A stretch of DNA of 64,000 bases from positions 248,001-312,000 of the forward strand of contig CAVRDP010000014.1 in the NCBI GenBank assembly GCA_963719885.1. The letters run 5' to 3'. The notes beneath the pieces are model-generated. The model searched no databases and was not told the DNA's origin. It saw only the letters and a list, made by a program, of their open reading frames with translations. Of this stretch, positions 16,959 through 25,253 are shown piece by piece. Positions within the stretch are counted from its first letter, which is position 1. Every line of letters starts with the position of its first letter. A program made the position numbers and the translations under genes. The DNA is from JANXQG01 sp963719885 (GTDB taxonomy: Bacteria > Planctomycetota > Planctomycetia > Pirellulales > Thermoguttaceae).

Positions 16959-17474
16959 ATGACGAATCCGGCCATAAAACCCAATCACAAGGCGATCAAG
17001 GCGTACTACGAGGCGCTCCGGGCGTATGATCGCCAGGATGTCGAGCACGAAACCGCTCTGCGCACGGCCTTCCAAAGTCTGCTGGAACAACTCGGCCGGC
17101 AGTTTGCGTGGACCCTCATTCCAGAGCTTTCTGACAAGGCAGCGGGCAAGGCGATTCGGCCCGACGGCACTTTCCGCGACGATTACTACATCACCCGCGG
17201 CCACTGGGAAGCCAAGGACAGCCACGACCATCTCGAAACGGAGATCAAGAAGAAGATCGCCAAGGGCTATCGCCTCGGCAACCGCAGCGCCCTGGATTGG
17301 GTTGTCGATCAATACCAGGTCAGCGAGGACAAACGCTCCGGCATTTGCTCAGATCCGAATCGACCGGACGACCCCGAGTATATCGTTCGGCTTGTGGGCC
17401 AGGTCGTGCGTGCGAGCGTCGAAACTGTCGAAATCGTCAACGGCCTGCCGGCGGAGTTTGGCGGAGGCGAGTAA
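16959..17474 (+). pseudogene. Deletion remnant of a type ISP restriction-modification enzyme
   Basis: A 171-residue frame that joins both ends of a much larger protein. Residues 1-105 (AIKAYYEALRAYDRQDVEHE, TAFQSLLEQLGRQFAWTLIP, YITRGHWEAKDSHDHLETEI) match the N-terminal nuclease-like region of single-polypeptide type ISP enzymes, and GHWEAKD is the E-x-K nuclease core. Residues 106-171 (SALDWVVDQYQVSEDKRSGI, DPEYIVRLVGQVVRASVETV) match the extreme C-terminus. The helicase, methylase and target recognition domains are gone, and the junction keeps the frame. Restriction or methylation activity is not expected. It lies beside the IS66 element. Confidence 0.75.
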
Positions 17475-17605
17475 AGTCGTCGTGTTAAGGGCCGTACAAT
17501 GCTCGCAAGGTGCCCGCGACGGTCGCTGGCTGAAACGCATATGGCAAATGTCGGCTATATGGGAAATCCCGGACAAAACACAAAGCACATTGAGGAACAT
17601 TGAAC

Positions 17606-19891
17606 ATGACAGAAATAAAACCTGAAAATCCAACAGCCGCCACCGTAAACACAACTTACTATCAACTATTTGCTGTGTGCTTGATTTTGGTCGGAACACC
17701 CCTGTTGGCTAATGACACGGCCCCGCTCGGTTCGCCGGACTTCTATCCATCGCCGGAACACCCGGTCGGATGGCGTGGCGACGGGAGCGGGCGTTTCCCG
17801 GGCGCCACTCCGCCGACCAAGTGGAGCCGCCGACTAGCGGATATTACCTCGGAGATCAGGGTTCAGGCGGTCAAACCCGATGGAAAACCTGGCTCCGACA
17901 GTCACGTGCTGGAATATTTCACGGTGAAGGACTGGCTGGTGGCCGGTCCCTTCCCTGCGCCTGATCCCGAAAAGGACATTGACAACGATTTTCTGGGTGG
18001 CGAGGCCGAGATCCAACCCGACACCGGCGCCAAGGCCGGGGATAAACAGTGGAAAGCGCATCGCGCCTATGAAGGGTCGCAGGCCTATCACAGGTATAAC
18101 GAATCCACATGTACGGAAACGTGGGTAGACTTCGTCTATGCGCTAGGGACGCTTGTCCCCATGCAGGATCCGAATTGCCCCCATAGTGTCCGGTACGCAA
18201 ATCTTGACCACCTGGCCGCCTACGCCCACACCTATCTCTATGCTCCGCGCCCGGCGGATGTAGACTTGGACATCCTGCACGAGTTGCCTGCGGTGAAGAT
18301 CTGGGTTAATGGCGCGCCGCAACGCGTGGCCAAAGGCAATCTCGGCAATGTGAAGATCCACCTCAATGAAGGATGGAACCGTCTCCTGGTCAAGGCCATC
18401 TGCGATCAGGCGCAGAGGCCGTACGCGTGTGCAGGGAATTTCCCTAAAGATGAGTTGGGGAAGATTACATGGCGTTTCGCCACCTACATCAGGCCTGCGG
18501 GAAGCCGCCAGAACTACTCTGGCGGATATGAAACCAAAAACATCGCCTGGATGCTCAAGTTGCCCGCGCGCAATGCGTCCCAGCCCATTGTGGCCGGCGA
18601 CAAGCTGTTCGTTGGCGGCGGTGACAGCGATCTGTTTTGTCTCGATAAACAAAGCGGTAAGATTCTATGGCTGCACACCGGAACATGTTGGGACGCCATG
18701 ACCGCCGCGGCGCGTGCCGCAGTTAAGGACAAAACCGGGCCGCTGCTGGAGGAGTTGGACAAGGCCAACACAGAATTGGTCTCGCTGCTGAACGGGAATA
18801 TCACGCCGCAAGGCCTGGACGCGAGCCGCCAGGCCATCATAGACCAGAAGCTCGGCGAACGAAAAAAGCTCATAAAGTCGCTGCACGTCTCGCTCTCCAC
18901 ACGGGGAAAAGGGAGACTTTACCTCAACGAGATTTCAGCAGGCAATGCCACGCCAACCAGCGACGGAAAGCAAGTGTATTGGGTTGTCCAGGGGAGAGGC
19001 GGGTACCTGACGTCGGCGTTCGATCTGAATGGAAAATTGATCTGGAGCAATTTCGAATATCAGGAGACCCAATGCGAACACGACACCCACGGCTCGCCCC
19101 TGCTCTTTGAGGGTAAACTGCTCGTAAGCACCTTGGAGAATCTGATCGCTCGAGATGCGGCGACTGGCAAGGAACTGTGGCGGACGCCCAACACCATAAC
19201 CGAGAACTGGAACCTGCAAGTCGATCGCCCCATCGTGGTGCAATTCAATAATCGGCCGGCCTTGCAGACACCCGAATACCTGGTCAGTATGAACGGAGAA
19301 GTCCTTGCGAAGGGCGGGTATTGCGGCTATGGATGTTACATCCCGATCATGGAAGACGGGGTGCTTTACAACCCCTGCAATCGCTGGGGACATGAATTTC
19401 AGGCCATCGCGATTCCCGGACGAGATGATGAAAAGCATAAGGTCATCTGGAATCTGGATGAAAAAACGCTCTATGGCCCATTGGTCCATGAAAAATGGTT
19501 CTCTGTAGCCTCGCCACTATTTGCAGACGGATTGATTTACCAGGTTGATCTAATCGGAAATCTGGCGGTCATCGACACCAAGGAAAAGAAACTGGTCTAT
19601 CACCGCATGATGGACGGCTACAATGTCAACGGTTCAGGCACCTTCGGTTATTGCGCCAGCCCGACGCTGGCGGGCAAAAACATCTACCTGATGGATTGTA
19701 CCGGATACGTGACAATTCTCAAACCCGGCTCCGATTTCGCGGTGGCTGGGAACAATGTCCTCCAGAACATCACAAGCCTGCCGGCCAGCGCTCCCGGCAA
19801 GCAGGAGGTTTTCTATGCGACAATGTATTTTGATGGCAAACGGATGTTCCTCCATGGCGATGAGTATCTGTACTGTATTGAGGAGAAGTGA
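17606..19891 (+). CDS. Large secreted PQQ-like beta-propeller protein
   Basis: A 761-residue protein. The ATG at 17606 is preferred over the TTG at 17600 because GAGG sits 10 bases before it. A hydrophobic signal segment (YQLFAVCLILVGTPLLA) is followed by an N-terminal domain with a galactose-binding-like look (LEYFTVKDWLVAGPFPAPDP, VKIWVNGAPQRVAKGNLGNV) and then propeller blades: VAGDKLFVGGGDSDLFCLDK, LISRDAATGKELW-like segments, SPTLAGKNIYLMDCTGYVTI and a final RMFLHGDEYLYCIEEK. The layout is common for planctomycete periplasmic PQQ proteins of unknown function. It is monocistronic as far as can be seen. Confidence 0.87.
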   Translation: MTEIKPENPTAATVNTTYYQLFAVCLILVGTPLLANDTAPLGSPDFYPSPEHPVGWRGDGSGRFPGATPPTKWSRRLADITSEIRVQAVKPDGKPGSDSHVLEYFTVKDWLVAGPFPAPDPEKDIDNDFLGGEAEIQPDTGAKAGDKQWKAHRAYEGSQAYHRYNESTCTETWVDFVYALGTLVPMQDPNCPHSVRYANLDHLAAYAHTYLYAPRPADVDLDILHELPAVKIWVNGAPQRVAKGNLGNVKIHLNEGWNRLLVKAICDQAQRPYACAGNFPKDELGKITWRFATYIRPAGSRQNYSGGYETKNIAWMLKLPARNASQPIVAGDKLFVGGGDSDLFCLDKQSGKILWLHTGTCWDAMTAAARAAVKDKTGPLLEELDKANTELVSLLNGNITPQGLDASRQAIIDQKLGERKKLIKSLHVSLSTRGKGRLYLNEISAGNATPTSDGKQVYWVVQGRGGYLTSAFDLNGKLIWSNFEYQETQCEHDTHGSPLLFEGKLLVSTLENLIARDAATGKELWRTPNTITENWNLQVDRPIVVQFNNRPALQTPEYLVSMNGEVLAKGGYCGYGCYIPIMEDGVLYNPCNRWGHEFQAIAIPGRDDEKHKVIWNLDEKTLYGPLVHEKWFSVASPLFADGLIYQVDLIGNLAVIDTKEKKLVYHRMMDGYNVNGSGTFGYCASPTLAGKNIYLMDCTGYVTILKPGSDFAVAGNNVLQNITSLPASAPGKQEVFYATMYFDGKRMFLHGDEYLYCIEEK

Positions 19892-19966
19892 GTTATCGAC
19901 TTATCGCCTGCCGTTGATCGAGACGGTGGCCCACGCCCATTGACGGTATAATGCAGGCGGGCGCCC

Positions 19967-20354
19967 TTATCCACCGACAGCCCTCAGCGCCCTGCACAAG
20001 CCGCACCTGCAATCCTCGTCGTGCTCCAGCGTTTCCACCTGAGCGGCCATCAACAGTTCGTCCAGCGCGATCGCCCGTTTCATCTTGCCGTCCAGGTCAT
20101 AAAGAGCGAACCGCAGGTCCAGGGTCTCGACCAGCAGTTCGCCGCTGCCTGCGTCTTCTGCACCGCTTCGTAGCGGTCGCTTGGCCGTGTTGCGCAAAAG
20201 CCGAAGCCACACGCTGGACGAATCTGGAAATGTCTGCCTTGTCTTGCCGTCCGTCGTAGAACGCGTATTGCAGGGCCTCCGCTTCGGCCAGGAGTTCGGC
20301 GCTTGGGGCGTAGTCTGCGCCCGCTTCGTAGCCGCCGTTGAAGGCCATCTTCAT
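19967..20354 (-). pseudogene. Possible frameshifted small hypothetical gene
   Basis: Two minus-strand frames look like one gene with one or two shifts near 20150-20190. The N-terminal piece reads MKMAFNGGYEAGADYAPSAE and LLAEAEALQYAFYDGRQDK; the C-terminal piece reads ETLDLRFALYDLDGKMKRAI and CRCGLCRALRAVGG. Acidic and hydrophobic composition differs from the arginine-rich shadows around it. No family is recognised. It sits just downstream of the PQQ gene that ends at 20392, on the opposite strand from the PQQ gene that ends at 19891. Confidence 0.35.
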
Positions 20355-20391
20355 CACGGTCGTCGAGCCGTTCCAGCCGGGCATGGGTTGA

Positions 20392-21714
20392 CTATGGATC
20401 AGTGTATGCGCCCACGGATTGCTTCGGTTGACGACTACCCCCCAGCGAAAACAGGTGGGATCGGGTCCGCAGATACATCACGCCGTCGGCCACCGCCGGA
20501 GTGGCATAGCTTAACTCGCCAAGCGGCACGCGGCTTAGGACTTCGAACTTGTCGCCCGCTGCCACGACAATGACCTTTCCATTCCTGGCTACGTTGTAAA
20601 GACAGTGATTCACCCACACGGGCGACGCGTAATAGGACCCGCCAACTTGCTCTTTCCAGACCAGCGCCCCGGTATCCAGCCGCCGGCACGATACCCCTCC
20701 CTCGTCGGTCCAGAGGAAGAGACGGTTGTCACAAATTAGCGGCGTAGGAATGAGGGGAATGTCGTCCTTCAATTCGTAGGCCAGTTCAGGCTTTGCTCCT
20801 CCTTCGTGCCCGCCCGGTCTTACGGCGATATAACGTGAAGCCCGGGTGCCCGAGCCATGGCCGGCAATAATCAGCCCCTGGCCCAGAACGGGCGAACTCA
20901 GGGCACGATCGAGGAACGGCTGGCCGAACTCCCAACACGCCTTGCCCGTCCTCGGATCGACTGCCGTGATTCCGTGCGCTACGCCGGTGACGATTAGAAA
21001 GGGGCAGCCGCCTTCGTCTTCGTAGATGCAGGGAGTGGAATACGAAGAGAATGAGGTCCGCCTGTCGATCTGCCAGCGCGTCCGCCCTGTCTTGCGATCC
21101 AGCGCGATCAGAGAACTCTTGCCAACAGGGTAGGGCGGATTTCGCTTGTGTCCGGGAAGCAGGTTCGGATCTTCCTGGTCGTTATTCAAGATCACGAGGT
21201 TGTCGAAGAGAATCGGCGAAATGCCGTTGCCGAAAGTGGCGATGAACGGCCCCAGATTGCGGCGCCATGTTTCTCGCCCGGCGTGATCGAGAGCCAAGAG
21301 GGTCACCTCACCAGGCGTGGACCAGGTAACGATTACGCCGTCACGGTCGACGGCCGGAGTCGCCGTGGCGTACGTGCTTTCGGGATACTCGGAAGCGGTC
21401 TTTGACGGGTAATCTCTCTGCCAGACGATACGGCCGTCAGCAGCGTCCAGACAGCACACGATTTTCCTGCCCGCGTCCGGATCGCCGCTGGTGACGAAGA
21501 CCCGCCGACCGAAAACAACCGGCGAGGAGTGGCCGACGCCGGGCAGCTTGACCTTCCAGTTGTAGTCTTTCTCCGTCCATCGCGTTGGAATGGTTGTCGC
21601 ATGACTGATGCCGCTGCCGTTGGGACCTCGGAAACGTGTCCATTCCCCATCGGCCGCGCAAAGACTCGGAGCCAGTAGGAGTACGGCGATCCAAGAGCTA
21701 AATTGCGATTGCAT
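20392..21714 (-). CDS. Secreted PQQ-like beta-propeller protein
   Basis: A 440-residue protein. The ATG at 21714 is chosen because the signal peptide starts there (MQSQFSSWIAVLLLAPSLCA); the open frame extends about 410 bases further but reads as random residues. After the signal comes the planctomycete PQQ start WTRFRGPNGSGISHATTIPT, then blades such as HSSPVVFGRRVFVTSGDPDA, RPLLALD-like segments, YYASPVWVNHCLYNVARNGK and ATPAVADGVMYLRTRSHLFS. No catalytic metal or PQQ ligands are obvious. It is convergent with a small broken gene and shares a long upstream gap with the serine hydrolase. Confidence 0.88.
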   Translation of the reverse strand: MQSQFSSWIAVLLLAPSLCAADGEWTRFRGPNGSGISHATTIPTRWTEKDYNWKVKLPGVGHSSPVVFGRRVFVTSGDPDAGRKIVCCLDAADGRIVWQRDYPSKTASEYPESTYATATPAVDRDGVIVTWSTPGEVTLLALDHAGRETWRRNLGPFIATFGNGISPILFDNLVILNNDQEDPNLLPGHKRNPPYPVGKSSLIALDRKTGRTRWQIDRRTSFSSYSTPCIYEDEGGCPFLIVTGVAHGITAVDPRTGKACWEFGQPFLDRALSSPVLGQGLIIAGHGSGTRASRYIAVRPGGHEGGAKPELAYELKDDIPLIPTPLICDNRLFLWTDEGGVSCRRLDTGALVWKEQVGGSYYASPVWVNHCLYNVARNGKVIVVAAGDKFEVLSRVPLGELSYATPAVADGVMYLRTRSHLFSLGGSRQPKQSVGAYTDP

Positions 21715-22161
21715 CCTCAACCTTCTCAGTAAGACAGGGGGCACCTGGGTGTCCCCGCCGGGATGCTGCTCGGGCATATACGCGAAGACACGGATTCCTC
21801 TAACATAATGCCCTTTTCGCCAAAACGCAATCGTGTCCGCAGTGCCTGGAGAAAACTGCCGGACGTGATGTTGGCCCGGATCGGTACGTGCCTTCGGGGC
21901 CGTACTAGGTCTCGATTTGAACGATCTTGGCCGGCTAATCGCGGTAGATGCCGGCGATCTTGCCTTTAGCCCAGCCCAGCCCCGAACCCCACGCGGCCGA
22001 TGATCGACGGCACGGCCGAGTGTGGGGCGGGCGGAGGGGCCAATAGAAAGAGGCCGCCCTGCCCTTTCGATTTTCCCGGCCACTGTGGTCCACGACGTTG
22101 CGACTTCTCTTCGCGGTCGGTACAATTAACAAAGCGATGGGATAGACCCCACGGTGTAGCA
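21715..22161. other. Divergent intergenic region
   Basis: About 450 bases between a minus-strand PQQ gene and a plus-strand hydrolase gene, so promoters for both should lie here. No convincing ORF, hairpin or repeat is visible. Confidence 0.4.
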
Positions 22162-23329
22162 ATGCGTAAAGCGGTACTTCTATTTTCGTGGTTCGGGGTG
22201 TTGGCGCTGGCGTATGCGGCGTCGCGCGGCATTGCGCAGCAGCCGCAACTCGTCCGGGAGACCGGTGAGAAGGCGTCCGCACCGCCAGCGGAGTTGGCGC
22301 CCGTGCTGAAGCCAATTCTGGAAAAGTCTCACGAGCTTCCCGGACTGGTCGGTGCGATTGTCGACAGAGATCGAATCACGGCGATTGGCGCGGTGGGCAT
22401 CCGCAAGGTCGGCGCCGGAGCCGATGACAGCCGGCGACCTGATTCACCTCGGCTCCGATACCAAGGCGATGACCGCCACGCTCATCGGCAAGCTGTTCGA
22501 GAGCAAGCGTCTCTCGAACCAAGATACGATGGCCGACGTGTTCGCCGATCGGCGGCCCACGATGAACAGCGAAATGGCGAAGGCCACGGTCGCACAGTTG
22601 CTTGAGCATACCGCCGGCGTGCCGGCGAATGTCGATTGGCGGGCCTTCGATCGCACGAGACGGCCGCTCACTGCGCAGCGCCGCATGGTGGTCGAAGAAG
22701 TGCTCTCCAAGGCCCCCGAGAATCCACCGGGAACTAAATACAAATACTCGAACGTCGGCTTTGTCATCCTCGGCGCGATCCTCGAGCAGAAAACCGGCCA
22801 GCCCTGGGAGGAGTTGATCAAGAACGAGTTGTTCAAACCGTTGGGGATGACGACGGCCGGATTCGGTCCGCCCGGAACGCCGGGGAAAGTCGATCAGCCC
22901 TGGGGACACGTGATCAAGAATGGCACGCTTGAGCCGCTGCAATTCGACAACCCTCCACTGATGGACCCGGCGGGCCGAGTGCATTGCTCGATCAGCGATT
23001 GGGCGAAGTTTGTCAGCATATATCTTGATCCGAAAGGGCAAACGCCGGCAATTCTGACTGCAACGACGATCCGCGAGCTGACGACGCCAGGTCCGGTTGG
23101 AAGCTATGCCGGGGGATGGATCAATGCCAAGCGATCTTGGGCGGGAGGAACGGCGCTTACGCACGGTGGGTCGAACAACATGTGGTATTGCGTGGTCTGG
23201 GCGGCGCCGAACCGCCATTTCGCCGTGCTCGTGGCCACGAACGTCGGCGGCCACGATGCGTCGAAAGCCTGCGACGAGGCTGCGGGGGCATTGATTAAGT
23301 TCCACGCCGAGCATATGACCAAACGATAA
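22162..23329 (+). CDS. Beta-lactamase-related serine hydrolase (class C fold; frameshifted)
   Basis: The ATG at 22162 opens a signal peptide (MRKAVLLFSWFGVLALAYAA). The frame continues to KSHELPGLVGAIVDRDRIT and IGAVGIRKVGA and then shifts near 22415 to PMTAGDLIHLGSDTKAMTAT. The three family motifs are present: SxxK as SDTK, YxN as YSN in YKYSNVGFVILGAILEQKTG, and an HGG in LTHGGSNNMWYCVV in place of KTG. Such proteins are mostly peptidases or esterases of the periplasm, not true beta-lactamases. Because all motifs after the shift are intact, a sequence error is as likely as inactivation. There is no clear operon. Confidence 0.8.
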
Positions 23330-23510
23330 TTCTGGCGGAGAACTTCGACGACGAATCGCGCAGCAGAGGCCGGTGCTGGATGAGGTTGCAAACGATCTCG
23401 GCTAGCATTGAACCGCTGTGAACGATGCTGTTTGATTTCATGGCCTTCACCTCGCGTCGGTGGGCGGCACCAACAGCAGTCGCAGCCACGCTAGGCCGAT
23501 GTCCCGGTCC

Positions 23511-23681
23511 ATGTGGCTCTTGATGCCCAGGGGCACCTTCGCCTCCGCGAAGGGCTACGTAGTCAAGGCGGGGCCAAAGTTCGAGATCATCGGCGGCCAC
23601 CTGGGAGGCTACGACTTCGGCGCTGGCGCGTCGCTGGCGGTTTCGGCCGGCCGTATTTACGTCCGCGACGGTCAGGAGCAA
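23511..23681 (+). pseudogene. Fragment of a PQQ-like propeller C-terminus
   Basis: The plus frame reads KGYVVKAGPKFEIIGGHLGG and GAGASLAVSAGRIYVRDGQE, which is the last blade of planctomycete PQQ proteins (YVLKAGP...AVSDGRIYIR type). Nothing like the rest of the protein is present on either side, and there is no start or matching stop. It abuts a WD40 fragment on the other strand, so this 0.6 kb is a patchwork of gene pieces. Confidence 0.55.
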
Positions 23682-23689
23682 GGCCAACC

Positions 23690-24050
23690 GTCGGCCGTCG
23701 AGGGTGAATTGCAAGTGTGCAATTCGCTGCAACGTTCCACCGTTGTGGCCAACGTGAAACGCGCCGCCCAAATCGATGGTCGATCGCTCGCCGTTTGTCA
23801 AATGCAGAACGTCCCCAGTTGCCCAGACGAGCCGGGTGCCATCGGGAGAAAGGCAAAACACTTGGTCCGGCAAAGGTCCTATGCCCTTCATCACCCGACT
23901 CTGCCGCGACTTCGACCAGTCCCACACGTGCAGCGTGTTCCCGCGGTTCTCATACGGGACTTCCACCCCAAGTTCAATGGGCTCTGGCCCACCGTTGCCG
24001 GCGAGGATCGGCGCATCGGAGGCGCTGGCAAAGCGGACGGTATCCCAGAT
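23690..24050 (-). pseudogene. WD40-repeat protein remnant
   Basis: Starting directly after the TGA of the gene at 24051 and in the same frame, the sequence reads IWDTVRFASASDAPILAGNG, NTLHVWDWSKSRQSRVMKGI, DQVFCLSPDGTRLVWATGDV and LQFTLDGRRLALLLTVADV, with the blade motifs WDxxK and SPDGxxL. The frame degrades after about 23690. The N-terminal signal peptide of this protein seems to be the tail now fused to the PEP-CTERM gene upstream, and the TGA may come from CGA (Arg). Confidence 0.65.
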
Positions 24051-25253
24051 TCATCCCTCGCCGGCGAGGCCAGCAGTGTTTCCAACCGTGCCGCCAGGGA
24101 TTTCCGCCCCCGTCACGTTTGCTCCCATGCCGCAAGCAGCGAGAATGCCAAGAATGGCAAACAAGCCCAGGACCAGCGGGCGGCGAATGCCAACGCGTAG
24201 TCGCCAGATTCCAAACGCCACCGCACCCGCAAGGAACAAGGCGATGCCGCCGGGCTCAGGAACCGCTACGCTGCTGGCAACTCGGAACCCGAAAACGGCG
24301 TGCTCGGCCGTCGGAATGCCGCTGTTGCGGTAAAAGGACGCCATGTCGTCCGAGTCGATGAAGTACGATCCGCCGCGCAAACCACGGAACGATCCCTCGT
24401 TATCCGTCTCGTTCCATTGCCAAACGTCGCCGCCCATGTCATACGTGCCGTAGGGACCGGGCGACAAGACAAAACTTCCAACGGGCGTCAGGTAGTTCGT
24501 GGCATCGGTGTAGCCGTCATTCCCAGTGCCATAATCATCGTAGAAATTCGCGTGGTTACCCGTATCGGGCAGCGTGTTGATCGGGGCCGTGTTGCTCTTC
24601 GTCGGATAGGTCCAGTAGCCTGCGTTGGTCCCACCCCCAACATAGTTTGCAGCCTTATACCATTCGTTCTCCGAAGGGATGAAATAGGTGGCACCCGGAT
24701 TGCGGGTTTCCGTATTCAGGTTGGTGGTGTCTCCGTCTAGAGTGTAGGCCCCCGTTTCTGTCGTGCCGTTACCTTCCGGTCCGATTGGTTGACCATTTTG
24801 CAGCCAGTTGCAGAAACGGGCCGCATCGCCCCATGTGATGTAGTTCACCGGGAAGTTTTGGTAGGCCGTTGCAACCGTATAAGTGTAGCTGCCGGGGCCG
24901 CCGTTCTGGATGATCCCGCAGCCAGAGGTGCCGCCGCCTCCACCGCCAACCGCCGCCATGCGCGAATAGTAAAGCCCGTAGGGGTCGCTCGTCGTCGCCA
25001 CGGCATTGAGGAACTGGCAATACTGCGCCGTCGTCACGTCGTATTTGCCCATCTGGTAGACATAGGGAACCGATTCGTAGCCGGTCGTATCGGCCACGTT
25101 GCCGGGGTCGCCCACGGTCACGAATTGCAGGCTGGTCTGGCCGCCGGGCATGTTGAACACGTTGGGCAACTTGAACACGTCGGCCTGCGCCGACACGGCG
25201 AGGACCAGTAAGGCCAACGCCAGGAAACCTCGAATCATCGTCTTTTCACGCAT
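24051..25253 (-). CDS. PEP-CTERM surface protein with FGE/SUMF1-like domain (fused to next gene)
   Basis: A 400-residue protein starting MREKTMIRGFLALALLVLAV with a signal peptide; GAGGATAAACC precedes the ATG. The FGE-like domain has SLQFVTVGDPGN, YQMGKYDVTTAQYCQFLNAV, WGDAARFCNWLQNGQPIGPE, YFIPSENEWYKAANYVGGGT, PYGTYDMGGDVWQWNE and FGFRVAS. The calcium- and Cys-site residues of true FGE are not obvious. The PEP-CTERM signal VPEPGGIALFLAGAVAFGIW RLR should end the protein, but the frame goes on with RRPLVLGLFAILGILAACG, a second signal peptide belonging to the WD40 remnant downstream. Its start overlaps the kinase gene by 19 bases, so it is part of the sigma/kinase operon. Confidence 0.85.
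   Translation of the reverse strand: MREKTMIRGFLALALLVLAVSAQADVFKLPNVFNMPGGQTSLQFVTVGDPGNVADTTGYESVPYVYQMGKYDVTTAQYCQFLNAVATTSDPYGLYYSRMAAVGGGGGGTSGCGIIQNGGPGSYTYTVATAYQNFPVNYITWGDAARFCNWLQNGQPIGPEGNGTTETGAYTLDGDTTNLNTETRNPGATYFIPSENEWYKAANYVGGGTNAGYWTYPTKSNTAPINTLPDTGNHANFYDDYGTGNDGYTDATNYLTPVGSFVLSPGPYGTYDMGGDVWQWNETDNEGSFRGLRGGSYFIDSDDMASFYRNSGIPTAEHAVFGFRVASSVAVPEPGGIALFLAGAVAFGIWRLRVGIRRPLVLGLFAILGILAACGMGANVTGAEIPGGTVGNTAGLAGEG

Noticed and set aside
20392..22125. Longer version of the PQQ gene starting at 22125
   Set aside because: The extra 137 codons are Arg/Pro-rich and would bury the signal peptide that starts at 21714.
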